A DNA stretch of 60,994 bases from an uncultured Gammaproteobacteria bacterium. Its GTDB lineage: Bacteria > Pseudomonadota > Gammaproteobacteria > Chromatiales > Chromatiaceae. The stretch is from the NCBI GenBank assembly GCA_937926265.1, contig CALAZS010000043.1, forward strand, positions 1 through 60,994. The letters run 5' to 3'. Shown piece after piece: positions 8,100-16,948 of this stretch. The position numbers were made by a program, and so were the translations under genes. The notes below the pieces were generated by a model that saw only the letters and a program-made list of their open reading frames with translations, searched no databases and was not told where the DNA came from. The stretch's first letter is position 1; every line of letters starts with the position of its first letter.

Positions 8100-11000
8100 T
8101 GCCATCAGATCCGATGACATCAAACAAAACAAGTTTTACAGACCTGTTTATACAAAGGCCTGTACTTGCACTTGTTATCAACCTGCTGATTATTATTGCC
8201 GGTTTGAATGCCTGGAATTCGTTAAGCGTTCGCCAGTATCCTCTCAGTGAAAACGCCACAGTACAAATCACCACCGTATACGTGGGTGCCAGTGCTGAAC
8301 TGGTCAGGGGTTTTATTACGACACCGCTTGAACGAGCGATTGCCGCTGCTGAAGGTATTGACTATGTTGAGTCCAAAAGCCTGCAGGGCATATCGATAAT
8401 CAATGCCCGTCTGAAATTAAATTACGACTCAACCAAGGCCCTCGCTGATATTTCATCCAAGGTAGACCAGGTTCGCAATGAGCTACCAACAGAAGCCCAG
8501 TTACCCACTATCAGTGTGCAGTCTGCAGATTCGGAAGTCGCCGCTGCTTACCTGAGTTTCTGGTCAGATATACTTTCACCGGAACAAATCACCGACTACC
8601 TGACGCGTATCGTCCAGCCAAGATTGTCAGCGGTTAACGGTGTTCAGCGCATTGAAATCTTTGGCGCCAGAATTTTCGCGATGCGGATCTGGTTAAAACC
8701 TGATCGAATGGCTGCGCTACATGTCACACCGGCCCAGGTAAGAGATGCCTTAGCTGCCAACAACTACCTCGCGGCAATTGGCAATACCAAGGGAGCATTG
8801 GTGCAAACCTAACTTGCTGCCAATACGGACCTGCATAACCCCGATGATTTTCGTCGCCTGGTCATCTACCAGAAAGAAGGCACTATTGTCAGACTTGAAG
8901 ATATAGCGGATGTGGAACTCGGTGCTGAAGACTATGACACACTGGTGCGCTACTCCGGTGACACTGCCGTGTTTGCCGGTATTTTCCCACAGCCTAATGC
9001 CAATATTATTGAAGTCATTGAACAGGTTCGTGTTGAACTGGATAAACTGAAAAAGGAGATGCCAACCGGCCTTGATGCCAGCATTGGTTACGATGCATCG
9101 CAATACGTTAGTGATGCCATATATGAAGTTACCGGTACCCTGGTTGAAACACTGTTAACCGCTACCATCGTCGTCTTTTTGTTTTTAGGTTCTGTGCGTT
9201 CAGTACTGGTGCCGGTTATGGCGATTCCCGTGTCGTTGATTGGCGGCATCTTTTTAATGCAGACCTTTGGTTTCACCTTAAACCTTTTAACGCTGTTAGC
9301 CATTGTCCTTTCAGTTGGCCTGGTCGTGGATGACGCGATCGTGGTCGTCGAAAACGTCGAACGTCATTTACGGGAAGGACGCACACCCCGTGAAGCAGCC
9401 ATGCTTGGTGCGCGAGAGCTTGTTACACCGATTATAGCGATGACGCTTACGCTTGTTGCTGTTTATGTCCCCATTGGTTTGCAGGGCGGCCTGACCGGTG
9501 CCCTGTTTCGGGAATTTGCATTTTCACTCGCAGGCGCTGTGGCTATATCCGGGCTGGTCGCCCTGACCTTGTCACCTACCATGTCTGCAAAACTGTTAAA
9601 AAGCGCGGAAGATGAAGAAAAGGGTTTGACCGGCTGGCTAAACCACCGTTTCGACAGGCTGCAACAGATATACGGCAAAGCCCTTGGTAAAACCCTGAAT
9701 GCCCGTCCGGCAATCTATTTAATCTGGATAGCCTTAAGTGTTGCCACCATTCCAATGTACATGTTCTCACCCAAAGAACTGGCACCAACCGAAGACCAAA
9801 GCGTTCTGTTTGGCATTATTAATACTGCCGCCAATGCAACGGTCGATCAAAACGCCATTTATGCAGAAGCGGCAGAAAAAGTCATGCTGGAACTGCCTGA
9901 AGCGGCCTTGACTTTCCAACTACTTTTCCCACCTTCAATAGGTGCAACCGTTGGTGCCGATGGTTTCAGCGGTGTTGTGGTAAAGCCCTGGGCGGAACGT
10001 GACAGAACCGTCACGCAGATGGTGCCTGAAGTGCAGGCCAGGGTATCTCAAATCCCAGGTATCCAGGTATTTATCACCACCCCACCGGCACTACCCGGTG
10101 GTAGCAATTTCCCGATTGAGTTTGTCATCACCTCTACTGCCGAAGCAGATGAACTGCTTCAATTTGCCCAGTCCATACAGCAAAAGGCCATTGAAAGTGG
10201 ACTGTTTGCCTTTCCTCCAGACATTGATCTGAAAATTGACCAACCTCAGGCAACCATTATTTTCGACCGTGACCGTCTTGCAGATCTTGGATTAAATCTC
10301 TCCCAGGTAGGGTCTGACCTGGCTACGGCAACCAGTGGAAACTTCGTTAACCGCTTTAACATGGATGGCAGAAGCTACAAGGTTATCCCTATTATTCAGC
10401 GCGAAGACAGGCTTAACACTGAACAACTGATGAACATTTATATTGCAGGACCGGATGAGCAGATGGTTCCGCTCAGCTCAATTGCAAAAATTGAAGACTC
10501 TGTTGTTGCCCGTTCACTTAACCGTTTTCAGCAGCTTAACTCGGTTAAACTATCCGGCGTGACAACCCGCACACTGGATGAAGCACTCACCTTTCTGGAA
10601 ACGACAGCCGATGAATTACTGCCACCGGGTTACGGCTATGATTACACGGGTGAATCACGTCAACTAAGAACCGAAGGCAACAAGTTTCTGCCTGCCTTTT
10701 CACTGGCGATTCTCATGATCTTCCTGGTACTTGCCGTTCAGTTCAACGCATTCCGGGATCCCTTTGTAATCCTGGCCGGGTCTGTGCCGCTTGCCATGTT
10801 TGGCGCCATGGTATTCACCCTGTTGAAAATCCCAGACCCGAACATGCCCTACTGGACTAGCGGCTGGACAACGACAATGAACATTTACGCCCAGGTCGGC
10901 CTGGTAACACTGGTGGGCCTGATTGCCAAAAATGGCATCCTGATTGTTGAGTTCGCCAACAAGCTGCAACTTGAAGGTGTACAGAAAATGGAAGCGATCA

Positions 11001-11230
11001 AAGAGGCGTCAATGATCAGGCTGCGCCCGGTATTAATGACAAGTGTTGCGACCATTGCCGGACACTTTCCACTTGTTATGGTCAGTGGTGCCGGCGCTGC
11101 AGCAAGAAATTCCATTGGCCTGGTACTTGTCGGCGGCATGGCCATCGGTACACTTTTTACGCTGTTTATTGTCCCTTCTCTTTACATTTTAATTGCCAAA
11201 GACAGGAATAAAAATGCCCTGGAAGACTGA
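8099..11230 (+). pseudogene. HAE1-type RND efflux pump interrupted by an in-frame TAA
   Basis: The two open parts, 8099-8812 and 8912-11230, are in the same frame and together give about 1,043 residues, the normal length of an AcrB/MexF-type pump. They are split by a single TAA at 8810-8812 in the porter domain: reading continues on both sides as GALVQT-stop-LAANTDLHNPDDF, exactly as expected for the family. Downstream parts are intact, including the paired Asp of TM4 (VGLVVDDAIVVVENV) and the TM10 region with GLIAKNGILIVEFAN. A recent nonsense mutation, stop readthrough or a sequence error are all possible. If real, the pump is inactive or made as two fragments. Confidence 0.85.
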
Positions 11231-11612
11231 ATATAACCCGGAATCAGGCATTCTGGAACAAACCTATTCAGGTCATGTAAAAATCAACGACATCATTGAA
11301 TGTACATCTGATTCGATCCAGATTGAAAACGCGCATCCCGGTAGCAACAGGTTCCTTGTTGACTTAACCAATGCTTACCTGGATATTAACTTTAGCGATT
11401 TACACACCTTGGTAAATGGCCAGTATGTCGAAGAAGGCGCTGATAGAAACGGACGCCTGGTTGTGCTTGAGCCGGCCTCGGAAACAACCAGAAAACTGGT
11501 GTCGTTTTATGAAACTGTCTGCATAAACCGTGGCTGGAAGGTGAAAGTGATAAAAGACCGGAATGAAGCAATCAAATGGCTGATAACTGATACCAGTTCT
11601 GCCAATAGTTAG
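11214..11612 (+). CDS. STAS/SpoIIAA-like small protein
   Basis: This 132-residue soluble protein has the alternating strand-helix pattern of SpoIIAA/STAS-like domains (start MPWKTEYNPESGILEQTYSG, middle RFLVDLTNAYLDI, end WLITDTSSANS). The start is ATG 11214, with AGGA ten bases upstream; it overlaps the end of the pump gene by 17 bases, so translation is probably coupled. No enzyme motif is visible. A regulatory or binding role is inference. Confidence 0.65.
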   Translation: MPWKTEYNPESGILEQTYSGHVKINDIIECTSDSIQIENAHPGSNRFLVDLTNAYLDINFSDLHTLVNGQYVEEGADRNGRLVVLEPASETTRKLVSFYETVCINRGWKVKVIKDRNEAIKWLITDTSSANS

Positions 11613-11696
11613 CTCAAAAACGTATTCCAAAGATTAAAATTACCCTAAACTTATAAATAGCCATTTTCAAAACCTGTCATAAAGAAAGGATAGCAA

Positions 11697-13247
11697 TTGG
11701 ACATTTCCGACCTTGAGTCTTTCTACAATGCAATCGTGGAAAATTCAGGCTATGCCATCATTACCGGCACAACTGAAGGAATCATTACTTCTTTCAACAA
11801 AGCTGCTGAAGAATTACTCGGTTATTCTGCAGAAGAAGTCGTCGGCAATCAGACGCCGGCCATCTTTCATTTGCAGGAAGAAATTGAGCAACGTGCTAAG
11901 GAATTCAGCCACACATTAAATACCCGCGTTGAAATAGGTTTTGATGTATTTATTGCCAAGGCACGCTTGGGATTGCCCAATAAACATGAATGGACGTATG
12001 TAAAAAAAGACGGAACCCTTTTTCCTGTCATGCTTTCAGTGACAGCACTGAAGGGAAAGAACTCGAATGACATTATTGGATACATGGGTATTGCTGTCGA
12101 TATTTCGGATCTCAAGCTCATTGAAAAGAAATTACGCGATAGCGAAAAACAACTTCAGTCAGCACAAAATATCGCGCATATAGGCAACTGGTGGCTTAAC
12201 TTTGCAACCGGTAAATTACACTGGTCTGATGAAATTTACCGGATATTCGGACGCTCCCCTGGAGAGTTTGAACCCAGTTATGAACGTTTTTTTGAAACTG
12301 TTCATCCTGACGATGTGGAAGCGATAAAAAAATCTGAAGAAATTGCTTTTTCCCAGCATCTTCCTCACTCAATAGATCACCGGATTATTTTACCTGATGG
12401 TGAGATCAGGTGGGTACATGAAGAAGCCGTGCCTTCTTATGATGAGCAAGGCGAGATGGTGTTTTTGTCCGGCACGGTTCAGGACATCACTGAACGAACC
12501 ATGCTTGTTTCGGCTCTGAAAAACAGCGAAAAACGTTTTAGAGACATCCTCGAAAATCTAACTGACTGGGTTTGGGAAATAGATGTGGATGGAAACTTCT
12601 CTTTCGCCAGTATCAGCGTAGAAGCTGTTCTGGGTTATACCCAGGAAGAAATATTAAATATGAACGCCTTTGATCTCATGCCTGAAGAGGAAGTGCCCAG
12701 AGTAAATAAAGTCTATGCCCAAATCATTTCAGAAAAGCGTGCTTTTAAAGACATGCTGAATATCAACTTACATAAAGATGGTACACATTTGACAATTTTA
12801 TCCAGCGGTGTGCCAATCTTTGATCCCAAGGGCGAACTAATCGGTTACCGCGGTACTGACAAAGATGTGACTGAAAAAATCAAACTTGAAAATGAACTTG
12901 AGCAACAAAGGCATGCACTCGAAGAGTTAAATCAAAGTCTTAATTCATTGGTAGAAAAACGCACCATGGAGCTTAAGGATGCATTAAAAAAAATTGAGGC
13001 ATTAAAAGAAAAGGAAAAAGAGAATATTTATCATGCCACTGTTTATGGGGCTCAGCATATTTTGAACAACCTGCTTAATCAATTAACACTGGTTAAAATT
13101 GAAATTGACAAGCATGCCAGCTTCAATAAGGAAGTAGCTGGTCAATTTGACACCATGACTAAACAGGCACAGCAGCTGGTTGTCCAACTATCCTCGGTGC
13201 AGGAAATGGAAGAAGAGAAAATAAAGGACTCTGTCTACCCGAAGTGA
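11697..13247 (+). CDS. Multi-PAS sensory protein without a kinase domain
   Basis: This 516-residue cytoplasmic protein has three PAS/PAC units (about residues 8-135, 150-265 and 278-395; each ends in a PAC-like segment such as MGIAVDISD, SGTVQDITERT or GTDKDVTEKI), a coiled coil (about 395-445) and a short helical tail around GAQHILNNLLNQL. The tail resembles the dimerisation helix of a histidine kinase, but no ATP-binding N, G1 or G2 box follows. It may signal by protein contact or be a remnant. The start is TTG 11697, with AAAGGA upstream. It is convergent with minE, 22 bases apart. Confidence 0.75.
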   Translation: MDISDLESFYNAIVENSGYAIITGTTEGIITSFNKAAEELLGYSAEEVVGNQTPAIFHLQEEIEQRAKEFSHTLNTRVEIGFDVFIAKARLGLPNKHEWTYVKKDGTLFPVMLSVTALKGKNSNDIIGYMGIAVDISDLKLIEKKLRDSEKQLQSAQNIAHIGNWWLNFATGKLHWSDEIYRIFGRSPGEFEPSYERFFETVHPDDVEAIKKSEEIAFSQHLPHSIDHRIILPDGEIRWVHEEAVPSYDEQGEMVFLSGTVQDITERTMLVSALKNSEKRFRDILENLTDWVWEIDVDGNFSFASISVEAVLGYTQEEILNMNAFDLMPEEEVPRVNKVYAQIISEKRAFKDMLNINLHKDGTHLTILSSGVPIFDPKGELIGYRGTDKDVTEKIKLENELEQQRHALEELNQSLNSLVEKRTMELKDALKKIEALKEKEKENIYHATVYGAQHILNNLLNQLTLVKIEIDKHASFNKEVAGQFDTMTKQAQQLVVQLSSVQEMEEEKIKDSVYPK

Positions 13248-13269
13248 ATCCAGAGTGCAGAAAGTATGC

Positions 13270-13533
13270 TTAATGCTCTGGTAACGTGATATTTAACTCC
13301 AGGATATCCTGATGATCATCATGATCCAACTGAATTTGTACCGCGTCATCAGAAACTGAAACATACTTCTTGATCACCGCTAATATCTCGTTCTGCAACT
13401 GGGGCAAGTATGAAGACGCATTACGCTCAGATCCCTCATCCACAACCAAAACCTGCAACCTTTCCTTGGCAATACCGGCTGTTGAATTGGTTGTTGAATT
13501 TCGGATGTAACGAAAGTAATCCAGCAACCTCAT
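13270..13533 (-). CDS. minE: MinE, cell division topological specificity factor
   Basis: This 87-residue protein matches MinE over its full length: membrane-binding N-terminus MRLLDYFRYI, the anti-MinCD helix GIAKERLQVLVV, and the dimerisation domain YLPQLQNEILAVIKKYV ... ILELNITLPE. MinE stimulates the MinD ATPase and drives pole-to-pole oscillation of MinCD. Here it has no intact minC or minD partner: only a damaged minD tail precedes it, overlapping the start codon as ATGA. The stretch RYIRNSTTNSTAG is longer and more irregular than usual, so the copy may be drifting. Confidence 0.9.
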   Translation of the reverse strand: MRLLDYFRYIRNSTTNSTAGIAKERLQVLVVDEGSERNASSYLPQLQNEILAVIKKYVSVSDDAVQIQLDHDDHQDILELNITLPEH

Positions 13534-13645
13534 CTTTGTCCCCCAAACGACCTTACCAACAGGCCTTTTTTACGAACATCAAGAAAACGATGAGGTAGAT
13601 CATTGCCAAGATAGTGGGAACTACATCATCGTAAGCCTGATTACT
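13530..13645 (-). pseudogene. minD: minD 3'-terminal remnant
   Basis: Translating upstream of minE on the minus strand gives HYLGNDLPHRFLDVRKKGLL, then VRSFGG and a TGA overlapping the minE ATG. This is the conserved MinD C-terminus, including the amphipathic membrane-targeting helix. Farther upstream the match continues in another frame as SNQAYDDVV (about 13619-13645), so one base has been lost near 13617-13618. Beyond about 13645 no MinD similarity is visible. The ATPase domain is absent and the fragment cannot work. Confidence 0.8.
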
Positions 13646-13734
13646 AGGAAGTAAAAGATTTTACAACAAGTATTATCGAAGTTTGATATAAGAGAATTTG
13701 TATAAGTAAAAGCCCTTGGTAAGCATTGCTTAAA

Positions 13735-15753
13735 TCAGTGCATGCCATCCACTTTCCAGTTAAGTTCATTGGCACGCTTGCGTGCTAATGTCGGTATATC
13801 CTGTGCCACAAAGTGTTTGTGCAGAATTTGAACACCCAGCATATGGTTTATTACCGCATCCAGCTTGTTTTGCGTTGCAGCGGTTATGGCCGGGTCATCA
13901 TGAAGCTCAAACAGGGCTTTAACACCACCTGGAGAAAGCAGGCCTGCATCGTTAATCGCACTTTCATTCAAATACTCATCAGCCAACTGCTGCATGGCGT
14001 TCCATTTATGAGTATCGGTATGTGCCGGTGGTGCCATGAATGCGAATTTTTCACGCTTGTAAAGCACTTCAGGCAATAAGCCTTTCATTGCCTCACGCAA
14101 TACATATTTTTCAGTTTTACCCTTGATCCGAAGTGATGGTGGTAATTGTGCTGCAAGTTCTGCGAGATGATGATCAAGAAATGCAGGACGGGCCTCCATT
14201 GAGTTTGCCATGTCCACCCTGTCTCCACCCCAGGTCAAAATCTGACCTTCAAGCATGGTTTTAATCCAGACATACTGAGCCTTGTCCAATGGATGGCGTT
14301 GCTTTAAATAACTGTCATCAAGTTGTGCGGCAATCGCAGCGCCCGGGTCATAATCTTTTAACTGTTGTTGTAAATCTGCATTCAATATGCCGGGCACCCT
14401 TGTTGCAGATGCCAGCCAGGGCTGTAGACAACTGGGCGTAAAACCAATTTTTGCCTGAAGGGCCGCATTATGAATTTCATCCTCGGCCAGCATGGCTCCC
14501 TTGAACAACTTGTTTTGTTCAGCAAGAAGCTTTTCCCATTCAGCCCTTTCACCCTGTGATAAATGATCAAGACCATGCAAAAACATATCACGGCGAAAAG
14601 CTGGATATCCTCCAAACAATTCGTCCGAACCTTCGCCAGTAAGCACAACCTTGTAATTGACATCACGCACATGACGACTCATTAAAAGTTTAGCCACGCC
14701 CAGTGTGTTATAAATTGTACGTTCGGTATGCCAGAGCGTTTCCACAAAATTATCGTAGAGATGGCTGGCATCAAGCATCATAATATCCTGGTCTGCACCA
14801 GCACTCTGAGCCATTTCAGTCGCTATCGGCGACTCATCATAATCTTTGTTATCAAAACCAATCGTAAAAGCCTTTACCGGATTTTGCCTGGCCGCCGCAG
14901 CCAGGCCCAGAATGGAACAGGAATCAATTCCGCCTGACAGATAACAGCCGACCGGCACATCGGCCTCGAGGCGCAATTGTACTGCCTCAAGCAGTTTTTC
15001 TCTGACCGCTTCTATCCATTCATTTTCATCATAGTTTTCACTTCGTGATGATTCTTCAGGAAACGGCATATCCCAGTATTTCATTTCCCTGATTTTTAAC
15101 TTGCCCTTTTCACGGCGAATATCAAGCGCATGGCCGGGTTGTATCTGGTGTATGCCTTTAAATGCAGTCGTTCCTGGAACGATAGTCTGCATCAACTGGT
15201 GGAAAGCACCCTGGCCGTCAAACTGGCGTGATACTTCAGGGTGAGCAAACAGGACTTTGAGTTCTGAACCGAATACAACACCACCATTGATTTCTGTCCA
15301 GTAAAGTGGCTTGATGCCAAAACGGTCACGTACCAGCATCAGCCTGTCTTCTTGCTTGTCATAAAGCGCAAAAGCAAATTCACCGCGCAAATGCGGCAGC
15401 ATTGCCTCCAGACCAAGACGGGGATAGAGATGCAGAACCATTTCCGAATCACTTTTGGTTTGAAAACGTGCTCCACGTGAAGTCAGGTCAGCCCGGATAC
15501 GCTGGTAATCATAGAGTTCACCGTTTTGAGTCAGCATCAGTCTGCCATCTGCGCTTTCAAAAGGCTGGCGTCCCCTGCTCTCATGCAGATCAACTATCGA
15601 CAGCCTCGCGTGACTGAAGCCAACACCAGGCATTCGCCGGTAACCAAAGCCATCAGGGCCGCGGTGATACTGTATGGCAGCCATGGCTACCAACGTTTCA
15701 GGGTCTACCGGGTGATTAGGGTCTGCATAAATAAATCCCGCAATTCCACACAT
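13735..15753 (-). CDS. asnB: Glutamine-hydrolysing asparagine synthetase-family protein (AsnB)
   Basis: This 672-residue class II amidotransferase has the N-terminal nucleophile Cys2 (MCGIAGF), the glutaminase motifs YHRGPDG and QNGELYD, and a C-terminal synthetase domain with the pyrophosphate loop SGGIDS at 273-278 and LTGEGSDELFGGY. It transfers glutamine-derived ammonia to an adenylated carboxylate, classically aspartate. It is the last gene of the operon starting near 20876 and follows the carbamoyltransferase by 14 bases. In that setting the acceptor could be an unusual acid rather than aspartate, which is inference. Confidence 0.85.
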   Translation of the reverse strand: MCGIAGFIYADPNHPVDPETLVAMAAIQYHRGPDGFGYRRMPGVGFSHARLSIVDLHESRGRQPFESADGRLMLTQNGELYDYQRIRADLTSRGARFQTKSDSEMVLHLYPRLGLEAMLPHLRGEFAFALYDKQEDRLMLVRDRFGIKPLYWTEINGGVVFGSELKVLFAHPEVSRQFDGQGAFHQLMQTIVPGTTAFKGIHQIQPGHALDIRREKGKLKIREMKYWDMPFPEESSRSENYDENEWIEAVREKLLEAVQLRLEADVPVGCYLSGGIDSCSILGLAAAARQNPVKAFTIGFDNKDYDESPIATEMAQSAGADQDIMMLDASHLYDNFVETLWHTERTIYNTLGVAKLLMSRHVRDVNYKVVLTGEGSDELFGGYPAFRRDMFLHGLDHLSQGERAEWEKLLAEQNKLFKGAMLAEDEIHNAALQAKIGFTPSCLQPWLASATRVPGILNADLQQQLKDYDPGAAIAAQLDDSYLKQRHPLDKAQYVWIKTMLEGQILTWGGDRVDMANSMEARPAFLDHHLAELAAQLPPSLRIKGKTEKYVLREAMKGLLPEVLYKREKFAFMAPPAHTDTHKWNAMQQLADEYLNESAINDAGLLSPGGVKALFELHDDPAITAATQNKLDAVINHMLGVQILHKHFVAQDIPTLARKRANELNWKVDGMH

Positions 15754-15767
15754 ACTTCTTTGTCCTA

Positions 15768-16832
15768 TTAGCTGAAAGATTTAAGTATTGATGACAGCAG
15801 CGCCATACGAATAAAAACAGCACCACGTGCCTGGGCGAAATACCAGTTATAAGGCGTTTTATCGAGACTGCGATCAAGTTCATCACCTCGCGCCAAGGGA
15901 TGCAGAATAATGGCACCTTTCTTCAGCGGCGACTGACTGTCCAGTCGATACTGCTTGCCAAGTTCCTCATAGCTGTCAGACACCCAGGCGATTGTGTTTA
16001 TGTAAACAATATCCAGACCGGGTAATTCTTTTTCAAGATTGTCAGCAACTCGAAGCCGCAACCCGGCCTTTTCAAGTTCTTCCTGCTGTCCTTCACTGAA
16101 AACATCGTGATCGTCACTAATAATAACGATCTCTTTAATGCCGGGTGAAAAAAGACTTAAAAACAATAACAGGCTGCGAATGGTGCGCATGCGTCCTGGA
16201 ACACCGATAATGCCAATTCGTATTTTCTTTTCATCAGGCATGTTTTCAGGGTCAGTTAAACCAGGATGTGCTTTTAAAATGGCATATATATCTGCCATTG
16301 CCTGGGTAGGATGTTCATCAATGCCATTGCCACCGTTGACGATAGGTATACGAAGCGCTTCCAGCATTTGATAAACAGCTTTCTCATCGCTGTCACGCAA
16401 GACCACCATGTCACCGTAATGATTCAGCATTTCACCAACATCAAACAATGATTCACCCTTGGCAATTCCGGTAGTTGCCGGGTCGGTTATAGACATGATG
16501 TCGCCACCGAGACGGTGCCAGGCACTTTCAAATGAAAGTCTTGTTCGGGTGCTTGGCTCATAAAAAGCAGAAATCAAAATTTTACCCGTTAATGGTCTTG
16601 TTATTCGTTGTGGCTCAGTTTCATAACGTGCTGCCAGGCGACTGATTTGAATAAGCTGATCCCGGCTAAACTGGCGTGCAGAAATAACCGGCCGGTGAGC
16701 AAGGTCCAGCAACGGTACAAGATCTTCCTCAACAGAATCCATTAACAGGCGCGGACTTTCAAATCCCTGCGTATCAAGTTCCTGTTCTTTCAGAGGCTGT
16801 TCCAGTTGCTCTAAATTTTTATCTGTTACCAA
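15768..16832 (-). CDS. Aspartate/ornithine carbamoyltransferase-family protein, altered acceptor site
   Basis: This 354-residue transferase has the carbamoyl-phosphate site intact: STRTR at 94-98, Lys125, Arg146, HPTQ at 174-177. An extra N-terminal segment of about 45 residues precedes the fold. In E. coli PyrB the aspartate carboxylates are held by Arg and Gln of the TRVQ segment; here the aligned stretch reads VYINTIAWVS (276-285), and HPLPR has become HPLAR (311-315). Carbamoyl transfer is therefore likely but the acceptor may not be aspartate. The start is TTG 16832, with AAAGGAGG five bases upstream; it overlaps the stop of the small membrane peptide gene. Confidence 0.8.
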   Translation of the reverse strand: MVTDKNLEQLEQPLKEQELDTQGFESPRLLMDSVEEDLVPLLDLAHRPVISARQFSRDQLIQISRLAARYETEPQRITRPLTGKILISAFYEPSTRTRLSFESAWHRLGGDIMSITDPATTGIAKGESLFDVGEMLNHYGDMVVLRDSDEKAVYQMLEALRIPIVNGGNGIDEHPTQAMADIYAILKAHPGLTDPENMPDEKKIRIGIIGVPGRMRTIRSLLLFLSLFSPGIKEIVIISDDHDVFSEGQQEELEKAGLRLRVADNLEKELPGLDIVYINTIAWVSDSYEELGKQYRLDSQSPLKKGAIILHPLARGDELDRSLDKTPYNWYFAQARGAVFIRMALLSSILKSFS

Positions 16833-16948
16833 AGCTTTCCTCCTTTTTTATCCTTCAGCCAGAGAAAGATAAGAATCACAGGCGCAATTGCGACCAGCGC
16901 TGTACTGATCATGATTAATAATTCAAGTATATTTGCCGAAACTATCAT
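16826..16948 (-). CDS. 40-residue single-span membrane peptide
   Basis: The translation begins MIVSANILELLIMISTALVA and runs through a hydrophobic segment into a positively charged tail (WLKDKKGGKLW). The start has AGGAGG at good spacing and overlaps the symporter stop as ATGA; the end overlaps the carbamoyltransferase start by 7 bases. The fit between both neighbours argues for a real gene. It may be a small subunit of the upstream sodium symporter, as some SSS transporters have, or a translational coupling device. Confidence 0.65.
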   Translation of the reverse strand: MIVSANILELLIMISTALVAIAPVILIFLWLKDKKGGKLW

